From positions 186,001 through 250,000 of the forward strand of contig NW_002476218.1 of assembly GCF_000189635.1 (NCBI RefSeq): a stretch of DNA of 64,000 nt, written 5' to 3'. The position numbers and the translations under genes are program-made. Origin of the DNA: Tetrahymena thermophila SB210. Its lineage: Eukaryota > Ciliophora > Oligohymenophorea > Hymenostomatida > Tetrahymenidae. The notes under the pieces are model-generated. The model made no database searches, was not told where the DNA came from, and saw only the letters and a program-made list of their open reading frames with translations. Positions 50,277 to 60,633 of the stretch are shown piece after piece. Positions within the stretch are counted from its first letter, which is position 1, and each line of letters begins with the position of its first letter.

Positions 50277-51821
50277 TTAAGAAACAAAGAATTGAGATTT
50301 TTAAGTAGAGTTTTAAAGAATGAGATTTCTCATTCATTCATTTAATCTGATTTTTATAAAATTTTAATTAATTAATTTTCAACTTATTAAAATATAATTG
50401 AAAAAATTATTTAAAGTTTTAAGTAACTAATTAACTCGTCAATATATTTTAATGTTTTTGTTTATATTTTTTTATAAGGAATATTTCTAATAATTTTTTT
50501 TCTTGTGTTTCTTTTTTGAATTAATTTTATTACTGCAAGAATAGATTTTTTATTAAAATTTTTTTTTTAAGTTACTTTATTTCCTCTAATCTATTAATTC
50601 GCAAAAAGTAAAAAGGTTCCTGGCAGAATTATCTGTTTATAAAATACCTTTATGAATTAGGAGGTAGAAATAAATAATTAAATTTTTAAAGTTTGAAGAT
50701 ATCTATTCTATAAATTCTCCATTTAAGATTCTATTTCTTAATAAAATTCTAAATTTTTGAAAAAATAATTTTTTAACTTTATTCATTTTTATTTTTGATG
50801 AGTGCCAATACTTAATTTTTAAAAAATTAATAATATTCCTTGATAATAGTAAATCATCAAAATATTTTAAAGTATTCAATCACATATTTTAGCATTAAAT
50901 TGAAGAAGGGATAAATAATTTATTTTTAAAAATAAATTTTATCATTTTTCCTTAACTTTAAAATTATTATATGATGAAAAAATGAGAAATAAATAATTTG
51001 TTTGATGTTCAAAAATAATATTATAATTTGTTTATAAAAAATTTAGCTTTGCCATATTTTCAAACACTTTTCTTATGTCTTAAGTAAGATAAATATTTTA
51101 TATGTATTATATTTCTATTTTATACCTTAAAAATAAATAAATTTTAACTGTCAATCATCAAAATTAAGATAATTTATTGGTCTTTATATTTTTATATTTT
51201 GTTCTTAATTTTACATAATTATTATTATGCGACTCTAATTAATGAATTCATTTTATTTTTTAAAAATATAAATAAGGTATCTAAAAATTTGTAAAAGCTT
51301 TTATTTATTTATAACACCAATAAATAACTAAATATAAAAAATTAATGATTTTTCTACTTTTTATTTTATTTATTTTTATTGATTTTATTTAATAAAAAAT
51401 GAATCTATTAAGGTTAATTTTTTAACATTTTACTATTTTACTACTTAAATATAGTAAATTATTAATTATATTAGTAGTTTAGCTCATAAAAAAAACTATT
51501 GCTTACTCTACTAATATCTAATAAATAATTTTTAATTAAATATTTATTATGTTTGCTAACTAACTTTTGGTAAATTTAGAAAATTTAAAGTAGATTTTCA
51601 TATTATATATAGATCAAATTTGTAAGAATCATAGTAAAAACTAAAGCAAAAAGATTTTTAGAAAGTAAATTATTTAGATTATTTTAATGTATTTAGAAAA
51701 TTATAGTTTATTTTACTAGATAACATCAATTTAATATACTAAAGAAATTAGCTAATAAATAGATAAGCAGATAGATATATAGATACAATACCTTTACATA
51801 ATTTTTTATATTATTAAAGCT
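50277..51821. other. Intergenic, extremely A+T-rich
   Basis: 1.5 kb of nearly pure A/T sequence. Nothing beyond homopolymer and TTAATT-type tracts is seen. It must include the promoter of the gene at 51822. Confidence 0.6.
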
Positions 51822-52676
51822 ATGTCTAAAGTACCCTAACCTTAAAATTAAAATAATCATCAAATAATTACCCAAAATCCTTAGCAGCCTCCTTCACAAA
51901 TATAATAACAATAGAATTTAAGGCCATAATAGTAATAGCAAAGTATTGAATTTGAGTTTTAATTCAAATAAATGTGTTAATTTTATTATGTTAAAAATTA
52001 GGTTCATATTAAGTTGGTGCTATGAGAATTATAGATTAAATAATAGCTTAAACTAATAAGATGAAAGAAGAACTTAAATAAAAAAAGTCTTCGAACCCAG
52101 AATAAAGATTAAGAGAAGCAGTAAAAAAGCAATTAAATAGTTAAGAAAGATATTTGCGCAGTTCAAATAGCTACCAATTAGAAGACTAGAGAAGGTTGCA
52201 TAAGATTCCTGCACAAGATCTATTAAATTGTATATCAATTGTAAAATAAATTTCTTTGATTTTTTGATAATACATTATAAAAAATATTTATTTTTAATGA
52301 TTTTAATGATTAGATGACTAAAATACACTTAGAAAAAAAGACTGAAGTTGAGTAAAATATCAATAAAAATATAGAGCTCTTAAAATTCTTACAGCAATAC
52401 AAAGCAAATAATCCTTAGTAAAATTTTCAAGAAAGAGAAAATAGTTAACAATAGGCATCTAATAATTATAATCTTAATGAGGATTCATTTGAACAAATAG
52501 TGGAAGAAGCTTAAAAAGAAATTAAAAATCAAAACATATACACTTAATCTCAGTAATAATACCAAGAAATGGATTAAGAAGCATAATATTATTACCAAGG
52601 TACTGAAGTTTAGAATAATGAAATGCTTGACAGACAACCTATGGAATATCCAGAAGAGGATTTCTAATATATTTGA
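51822..52676 (+). CDS. Small Gln-rich coiled-coil hypothetical protein
   Basis: 240 residues from three exons, with introns 51943-52001 and 52241-52313; exon sums give whole codons. Residues 1-40 are almost all Pro, Gln and Asn. Residues ~45-145 are helical and charged (AMRIIDQIIAQTNKMKEELK; LREAVKKQLNSQERYLRSS; KKTEVEQNINKNIELLKFLQ) and predict a coiled coil. The C-terminus is again Gln/Tyr/Glu-rich, with an acidic end (PEEDF). I do not recognise a family; size and layout would suit a subunit of a transcription or RNA-processing complex, but that is a guess. Confidence 0.75.
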
Positions 52677-53639
52677 AACCAATAAATCAATCAATCTTAT
52701 TTCAACTAATTACAATATAAATGTTATTTTATTTATTTTTTTATTCAATTTTTCACAAAATAAAATTATTTTTTTTTTTATTTTGTAATTTTGACACAAT
52801 ATTCAATTTTACAAAAATAAAACATACACAAAAATAGTTTTTGATTCCTTAAAAATGTGATAAAATTTCTTTCTAAATTTAAATAATACTTTTATAATAA
52901 ATTTATTAATAAAATTAATCAAATCTACATAATTCAGAAAAAAAGATATTAAAAATTATTTACTAATAAAGAATTAAAAGCACTTAAAAATCTATTTAAA
53001 AATAATTTAAGTAAGTTTTAAATATAATTTTAAGAATCATTTTAATTTATTTAAAAAACGAATTTAGATCCTTAAAATTAAATTAGCTTAAAACTGAATT
53101 TATTAAAATACCAAATATAAGATGAAACATTATGAATTTTTAACTTCTCCTATGAATTAGGTAAATAGTTATTATTATTCAAAATTAAACTTAATGCAAG
53201 TTTCTTAAAATTAATTAATTATCAACTTAAAACGACTAAATTTAAAATATTAAATGGCATAAAGTTAAAAGTTATGGAAACTATTTTTGTTTTAGTTATT
53301 TCAATATAGATATTTTTTAATAAATATTTTATTATTTTTTTGGTTTGTTTTTAATTAATTTTAATAATGAGTTTATTTGTTTGTTTTTAAGATATTTATT
53401 TAAATGAAGTTAATTAATTTATTTATTTATTTTATTCAATGTTAATTTATTTTTTTCTTTTTAAGATTTTATTTAATTTTTATTTTTATATTTATTTTTG
53501 CCTATTGGCTTTATTTAAGTTAATATAACGATAGATTCTCAATTTTACTGATATGTTAAATATTTATTAGGTAGATTATATTTTTTTTTATTGGAGATAA
53601 GAGGTAGATTATGACATTTTGATAAACTAAAAACCAATT
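52677..53639. other. Intergenic, A+T-rich
   Basis: About 1 kb, with T-rich homopolymers from 53280 on. No coding frame in the ciliate code. Base composition changes sharply to higher G+C at about 53640. Confidence 0.55.
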
Positions 53640-53900
53640 TCAACCTCCCACATAGTGGGCTCGATTAGGGGTTTCTCATCCCGATATTCTTTGATTTTCT
53701 ATACAACATAAAAGCTCCATCTTAAGAGCGGTCTTTTTATAAGCGGGGTAGTAAAAAATGAGGAACTATTTTATTAAAAACTTTGTTTTTATAATGGCTT
53801 CAATACACAATTTGGCCGGGATTAAAAAACTTTAATTTTTGTTCCCCACTATTTACTCTTATAGCCCTCCCCGTTCGATCCTATGACATCAATTTAGGGC
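53640..53900. ncRNA. G+C-rich self-complementary island: candidate structured RNA or fold-back element
   Basis: About 260 bp much richer in G+C than all surrounding DNA and without a useful reading frame. Visible pairings: a perfect hairpin CCCAC-ATA-GTGGG (53647-53659); GGGATTAAAAA with TTTTTGTTCCC (about 53818-53845); and a long-range set in nested order, GAGCGG (53726) with CCGTTC (53871), TATAAG (53738) with CTTATA (53858), GGAAC (53762) with GTTCC (53841). GTTCGATCC (53873-53881) resembles a polymerase III B box, and T-runs follow downstream. It matches no RNA I know by heart (5S, U1-U6, telomerase, SRP). Strand is undetermined. A decayed transposon is the alternative. Confidence 0.4.
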
Positions 53901-53994
53901 ATAATTAATTTAACATAAATTGGTATTTCTAATGCAATTTTTATTTTTTTTTCATAATTTTTTTATTTTCTTTTTTATTTGCATTTATACCTTT

Positions 53995-54086
53995 TTTCAT
54001 TTTATTTATTTTACATTTTTTTTTTTTCATTTTATTTTATTTTACATTTTTTTTTTTTCATTTTATTTTATTTTATTTTTTTATTT
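53995..54086 (+). repeat. Homopyrimidine tandem repeat, ~31-bp unit
   Basis: Units of TTACAT, a T12 run, then CATTTTATTTTATT follow each other about two and a half times, inside a longer T-rich tract (53930-54110). Low complexity; no coding role likely. Confidence 0.75.
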
Positions 54087-54149
54087 TTATTTAGCTTTAT
54101 CAGTTTTTTTGCATTCTTAAAATAATATCATTTTATAGATAGCTCTTCA

Positions 54150-54870
54150 TTTTTGTTGTTTTAAGTTTTTTACATTGATTATTTTGGTGTTGAGTGATCA
54201 ATAAATACTGTTTCAAGCAAGTATATTATTTTTAATTGCTTTTTAGAGATGATAAATTTTAAGAAATGCATTTTATGCTACTGTTCAAATGGTTTATGTA
54301 TAGCTTGATTATATATGCTATTCTTCATTCTATTAGTCTGATTTACTAATTTTAGATTTTCTTAGTTGAATCATATCTCTTTCTTAGCTAATAACATATT
54401 TCTTCTTTTAGATCTTTATTATTCTGAATCAATTAAGATATTTAACATTTGGAGTTAAAATTTTTATATTTCTATTTTTTATTAATAGTTGACGAGTCAT
54501 TTCTTTAAGTCATTTTTAAGGCTGCATGGATCACTCTTTAAAATTATATCTATTACTATATCTTTTTAGCAGATCCTGCATATCATTCTCTAGTCAGATT
54601 AAGTTCATTAATTTTCTCAATAAATTTTACTTAGCTTTAGAAGCATTAAATGCATTAATTGTCTTACTGCAATGGCTTTTTTATGTGAAAAACTTCTTTT
54701 CTCTAAACTACTACTACTACATTTTTACCTATTAAAAACTTACCCATGTAGCAATTAATATCTTTTTTTACTGCTTCTAAAGCTTTTCATCTTTATCAAT
54801 ACTTTTAATTTCCCTCTCTCTTTCTTTCAAATTCAACGCGATCCCCACTAATTAAGAATTAGTACTAAAT
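54150..54870 (-). pseudogene. Possible decayed coiled-coil coding region
   Basis: Read on the minus strand with TAA/TAG as Gln, the stretch shows Lys/Glu/Gln-rich segments in shifting frames. Examples are FIEKINELNLTRE, NNKDLKEEICYQLRKRYDST and NRMKNSIYNQAIHKPFEQQH. They are interrupted by several TGA codons and frame changes that introns do not obviously explain. Composition is less extreme than the flanks, as in coding DNA. It could be a relic or a badly spliced-by-eye gene. No family is recognised. Confidence 0.3.
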
Positions 54871-56513
54871 ATTAAAAACTATATTGAAAACAGTCTTTGG
54901 ATTTTTTGATTTTTATTAATCTTTATTAATTGGAATATTTAAAATTAATTTTTATAATTTCTAACTGATTTTTCGATAAAGCTGGAAACTGGGGAGAATT
55001 ACTAATGAATTTTTATCGGAAGCAATTTTTATAATTAATTTTTAAAGAAAAAATATAAATTAATTAGAAAATAAAAAGAAAGAGGAAAAAAAATAAAATT
55101 AATTAGATGAATTGATAAAGTTAGGAAGATACTTCAATATTTATCATCCCCAAAACAACTAAGCATTGCAAATCTCTATTTCACACATAAATCCTTTACA
55201 ATTTCTGAAATATAAATAAATGTCTTTGAAATTCAATAGAAAATGTTTATCTTAAATATATTTTTTAATCCTCCGCCTATTCGCGCACAAATTTTTTAAT
55301 ATTTAAGAAATACCTAAAAATTTTTTTCATTACTAAAGAAAAATTAACATGATAGTTATTTAATAACAACATTATCATATTAATTATTATTTGATAGATT
55401 CTCAAAAAAATCATATAAATCTTCTTCTGTGATACTAAATTGCAATCTATCAAATAAAAATTTAAGATATCATTTAATTATTGAAATAGACATTTATTAA
55501 TATCGATTTAAAAGTATATGATTTCTGATTAGAGATAAAATCCTCCTTAAGCATACTTAGTTAACCTTGATAAAATTGAGACTTCTTTGCTAATAATTCA
55601 TAAAATTTTCTTTTAGTTAATAAAATATATAATTAGTATTTTTTAAATTTAGGAAATTGAGATGCGAGACAATTACAATAAAATAATTTTTAATGATATG
55701 AGCCAAATAAATAAATAAACAAAACAAAATAAAATATTAATATCAGATGCTTTTTAAATAAAATAATAAAACAAATAATAAATCTAAAAAATAAAAAAAT
55801 AAATAAACAAACAAATAAACAAAATAGAAAAAAAAATATGAAAAAATAAATTAAATAAAAAATAAAATAAAAATAAGAAAAAAATGAATAAAATACAAAT
55901 AAAATCAGAAATTAAATTTTTTAAAAATTATTAACAAATTAAAAATTAATCAGCTATTAAGAATTTACAAAAAGTAATTCAAAATCAAACTAAAATTTGA
56001 TTTTGAAATAAAGATCAAAAACTCTCTTTCTTATTTTAATTACTTAAAGTAGAAATTTTAAAAAATTAAAATTTCATTTTAAAGATTAAATTTAATTAAA
56101 AATTAAAAATAAATTAAAATAAATATTATTTTAAAATTAAAACAAAGAATATTTCATAAAATATTTAGGATTTGTAAACTTCAAATTTATTTTTAAATAA
56201 AATTGACAGCTAAGTAGCAAATAAATAAGATATTAAATTTTATAACTTAGATTTATTGAAAAAAAAAGAAAATTTAAAATAGAATTAATAATTGAAAATA
56301 TTTATTTATCTAAATTATACAGATCGTATATAATTTGTTTTTTACTGAATGTAAAGAGTAATTTTTTTATTTACTTATTTTGCAAACAGCTAATAGATAA
56401 ATTACACGTAAAATTAATTAATTTTTATAGTTCAAATTATTTCAATTCTTAAAATAAGTTAAGTAATAATAAATATAATTGATTGTTTAATATTTTCATT
56501 AGTAAAATAAGAA
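54871..56513. other. Intergenic, very A+T-rich
   Basis: 1.6 kb with AAATAAACAAACAAATAAA-type repeats (about 55710-55880) and no open frame. It includes the promoter of the SUN-domain gene. Confidence 0.6.
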
Positions 56514-58302
56514 ATGGACTTCTTTCGTTTATTTTTGATTATTGTTTTATCTGTTAGCTTGGTCAAATATTAATTTTAATCGGCCTAAAATTTTATAGAT
56601 AGCCTTGAAAATATGTAAAATAGACATTTTTATAATATTTTACTTTTTTTATTAAATGATTGATTTAATAATAAGATATACATCTTTTTTAGATGATAAG
56701 TACTCTGGATTTTATTAAGGATTTAAGGAATAAATATATGAAAATGAATTCTCAAGAAGTTTATAAATATTTATAAAAAACTTCGATTTAAAATATTTTT
56801 TGAACAAAATTTTGATGGCGAGGATTGAGCAGTCTAAAATTAAAAGTGAAATAAATAAAAAAAATAACTTTGCTTCTCTCTATGGTGGAGCTAGCATTAT
56901 TGAAAAGAATGAAGGTTCGCTAAATACAAAATCAATATTAGACGACAATATTGACAAGTATGAAATTCGTTTGATTTCAAAATTAATTTACTGAACTTTC
57001 CTTTATAAAAAAGGTATATGCTGAATAAGTGTAGTATGAAAAATAAATATATTGTTGTGAGCTTAAAAGAAGATATCAATATAAACGGATTTGCAATTAT
57101 CAACAAAGAATTCTATTCATCCAATGTAAAAGATATAGTGGTAATGAAAGTAGAATGTTTAACTAAATTAAAGAATATATTTCTTAAATTTACAGGTGTA
57201 TGGAAGTAACGAATATCCAATTGAAATGTAAGAGTGGGTATAGTTAGGTGAATTTCGTTTAGAAAACATTTATGAATGGTAACAGTTTCCTTTGAAAACG
57301 ATGTGGGCTAGATATGTCAGATTTGAGTTCAAGACTCACTATGATGACGAATATTATTGTACTATAACTTAAATTAAGTAAATAAATTTAAAATTTATTT
57401 ATAAAGTTAAATTTTAAATCATTTATTTATTTAATTTATAAGGGTTTTTGGTAGTCCTATTTTAGCTGATTTCAAAAAGGATTTTGTCAATTAAAAGAGG
57501 GATAAAAAAACAGTTAATAGCAATAAGCTTCCCACTGGTTAATCATACAATGATTTGAATAAAACAACTGAAGTTAAAAATATATAATTAAAAGAACATA
57601 AATACTCTAATTAAAATTAAATTTCCGTCCCTGGTTATGAGCGATTTGAAAAAAAAAATTAGCAGTCAGATATTGGTGAAATAATAATTAATATGATTCA
57701 AACGAGATAACAATGTAAAAATTTGAACTGGGAAGTGTTTAAAGAATAAAACTAGTGCAGTGAAGAAGAGCAAAGATAGCAACAATTAGAATTCGAATAA
57801 TCTTAATCAATCTTTACTATCTTAACTATGAATATTAGCGTATTATATTACTATAAATTATACATATTAATAAATAGTTTGTTTACGTTTTAAAAAAGGA
57901 AATAAGGAGGTTTATAGATGAACAAGTTTAGTCAAATGAATTTTTTAATAATGAAATCAGTAGCTATAAAAGTTAACTTTTAAAATGCAACTAAGAAAAT
58001 ATAAAAGTTGATTAATTAAATAAATACCAAGTATGTTAATCTATTAATTCTCATATTTCAGTTTTCTTTCTTTGATAATTTAAAATCAATCAAATACTTT
58101 TAATTAAAGAATAAATATTTCAAAAATAATAATTATTTTTATTTTAAATTATAAGATGGATTAGATAGAAGATTTAAGAAAAATGTTCTATACTGTCACA
58201 ATTGTAGGATCAATCTCATTTCTAGGCTTACTCTTATTAATTTGCTCTAGAAAAAAGTAAACTATAGATTATGACAATGCTCATTAATTTAGCAGGAGAT
58301 GA
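56514..58302 (+). CDS. SUN-domain membrane protein of the SUCO/Slp1 type
   Basis: 455 residues from seven exons (56514-56614, 56676-56957, 57014-57140, 57196-57377, 57443-57839, 57899-58030, 58156-58302), which sum to whole codons. A signal peptide (MDFFRLFLIIVLSVSLV) opens the protein. The SUN-like domain spans about residues 85-235. It has NFASLYGGASII, LDDNIDKYMLNKCS, KYIVVSLKEDININGFAI, FYSSNVKDIVVYGS, WVQLGEF, PLKTMWARYVRFEF, HYDDEYYCTITQIKVFG. These match the order in SUCO/Osteopotentia/Slp1 proteins, ER membrane proteins linked to folding of secreted or nuclear-envelope clients. A Gln/Glu-rich helical stretch and one C-terminal membrane segment (TIVGSISFLGLLLLI) follow, then a short basic-to-mixed tail. 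So it is a type I ER/nuclear-envelope protein with the SUN domain in the lumen. An alternative start at 56693 would lose the signal peptide. Confidence 0.88.
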
Positions 58303-58582
58303 TATCTAATTCTTAAAAATAATTAAATTATTCTAATATTTTGTTTCATCAAGTAATTAATTTATGATGTAAATTAAATAATTGGTAACAAACATATTAG
58401 ATTCGAAGTGAATCAATTATTTTATTAATTCATTTTTAAGATTTTAATTTGAATTTAAAAACAAAAATACTCCACAATATTTTGTAATAAATTAATTAAT
58501 ATAGAATTTATTGAGACAAATTATAAAATTTTTATATTATTTTTAATAAATTATTGTATTGCCTGCTTGCTGCATGCATAAT

Positions 58583-59863
58583 TCATTTCTTTTTATAATT
58601 ATATACTTTGCAAGAGAAATTTTCTGGGTTGAGCTTATCTTTGTTTAGGGGTTCATTAGGATAGATCCTTGAGAATATTTCTTAATTTTTTTTATGAATA
58701 GAAATTGATATTGAACGACAGCTGTTCAAAACTAAATCATCTAACTCTTTCTTTTGTAAGTTTAGAACTTCTAGATACTCTCTGAATTCATTTGGGAAGA
58801 AATTTTTCTTTTTCTCAAATAGGAAAGCAACTCTCTCTTTAGCATCAAATGTATAAAAGTAATGATTGTATCCAACAAGAGTTATTTTCTTCATATCTAT
58901 TCCTTATGCAAATTAATAATTGTTTGTATCATAAGCAATGAAAAATTTGTTTCGCATTTTTTAAATAGTAACAAGTTTTTCTTATTCAGCTATCTCATTT
59001 TGAATTTACTCTGGTATATAAACTGCAATCATCTTCTCAGTAAATTCAATGAAATCATCCATATAGTATTCTTTTTTAGCTAAATAAAGTTCTGTCATTA
59101 TAAATTTTATAAGGCTTTCATAAGTTAAAGAAAACTGAACAGAATCCTTGTTTTCTTCATTCGTATTAAATTATTTTGAAAATTAATTCATAACAGTTAA
59201 TAGTATTTCTTCATTGATTGAAGGAAATATTTCCTTCAAAGATTCCAAAGTGATGCACTTATAACTAAATTCTGCATTTTCTTAATTGTTTGATAAAATG
59301 TTTAAAATCTCTCTAAAAATCTTCAAAAAGATCTCAGTTTCCAAAAAAAATATTTTTTCTTCGAGTTTTATGGCATATATTTCCTTGCAAAATTCCAATA
59401 AATTATTTCTACTAATAAAATAATCATTGATCAAATCGTTAATTTCGAATCCTTTTTGTTACATGTTTTATCCTCTAAGATCTCCATCAAAATCGCTTTC
59501 TTTTAATTCATTATTCTTTAAAAATTTGTACAAATTATCTTTTTAGTTTGCTTGCTTTTCGAGTTAAAAAACACTTTTTGTGCTTGCTTGCACATAGAAA
59601 TTATCGTCAATCTTTTCATTTAAGAAATAAGAATTAGGATAATCAAATCTTTTTATCTTGTAAGTCTCAGTATTGCTGACCAATTTAGCGATATCATTTT
59701 TGTCTTTTGATATTATTGAAATTTCTTCCTTTTATTTAAGCTCATCTAAAATTTATTATGGCACTTGCATAATAAAAAGCTTATTATTAAGATTAGAAAA
59801 ATATTCGCTATACTTAAAATTTTTAAAAAAGTCTAGGCCTTCTTAGTTTTCTTCTTCTATCAT
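58583..59863 (-). CDS. DSCC1: DCC1-like sister-chromatid cohesion / CTF18-RFC subunit
   Basis: A single exon of 426 residues, ATG 59861-59863, TGA 58583-58585. An N-terminal beta-rich part includes SIISKDKNDIAKLVSNTETY, like the SKDKTYDLK region of Dcc1. Helical/winged-helix-like segments follow. Near the C-terminus FTFDAKERVAFLFEKKKNFF and FREYLEVLN match the family's 'R...LF..R..W..EI.PYL..L' signature, ending with YNYKKK where Dcc1 ends YNSRRP. Dcc1 with Ctf8 joins Ctf18-RFC to DNA polymerase epsilon and loads PCNA for cohesion. Assignment rests on remembered pattern only; overall identity is low. The gene converges on the SUN-domain gene with 280 bp between stops. Confidence 0.6.
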
Positions 59864-60633
59864 TTTGCAATATAAACTTGTTCTACTATTTTTACTTATT
59901 GATTATTTCCCTAAGATATTATTGATTTAATAAACTGATAACTAAAACCAATTTTAATTATTATTTAAATTTTTGCGGAAAAAAATCCCGGCTTTTTTTC
60001 AATTTTTAGGATATAAAGATAATGTTTAAGCAAGTAGAATTTCTTTGAGTATTAATTTGTTCTGAAAAGACATAAATAGCTATGCTTTTAAAAATAATAA
60101 TGTTGAGACAAAATTGTAAATTAACAATTTTTATTTGAAAATATTAAAATTTAATTTGTAAATCAAAAACACTAAAAAAATTAAATAACAAAATTTCTAA
60201 AATTAAAATTCCTTAAAATAGATTTTAATAAGAAAATAAGTATTTTACCATCCAAATATATAAAGCATGCCAAATAAAATAATTTTTATGAAAACAATAT
60301 ATAAAATTATTATAAATTTTATCAAATTACAGATTTAAATTTATTTAAAATGTAAGTAATTCTAAATATTTTAATTCAAAAATTAAATAACTGAAATTAA
60401 TTTGAATTTATTGTATTTTTTCACTTATTTAATTAAATAAAAACAGTAAATTTTTTTTATACAATAATAAATTAATTAAGATATCTATCAATAATTTTGG
60501 TGATTTCTATCAAATATTTTCAATTTATTCAGATAAATAAAATTGAATAGCTGAAATCAAATATTAAAATATTAGTAAAAAACTATTGCTTGATATTTAC
60601 TTTTAGTTACTTGGTTTTTAAATTAGGATAGCA
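59864..60633. other. Divergent intergenic region
   Basis: 770 bp between the DCC1-like gene (minus) and the ankyrin/EF-hand gene (plus), holding both promoters. Apart from the G+C-rich patch at 59974-59998, only A/T tracts are seen. Confidence 0.6.
59974..59998. promoter_or_regulatory. G+C-rich patch upstream of the DCC1-like gene
   Basis: GCGGA followed by an A-run and then TCCCGGC, 110-135 bp upstream of the minus-strand start codon, in otherwise almost pure A/T sequence. The CCCGGC and GCGGA cores between T/A runs resemble E2F-type sites (TTTSSCGC), but neither is an exact match. Confidence 0.25.

Noticed and set aside
53873-53881. GTTCGATCC as the T-arm of a tRNA
   Set aside because: No acceptor stem, D-arm or anticodon arm can be built around it in either direction; kept only as a B-box-like motif.
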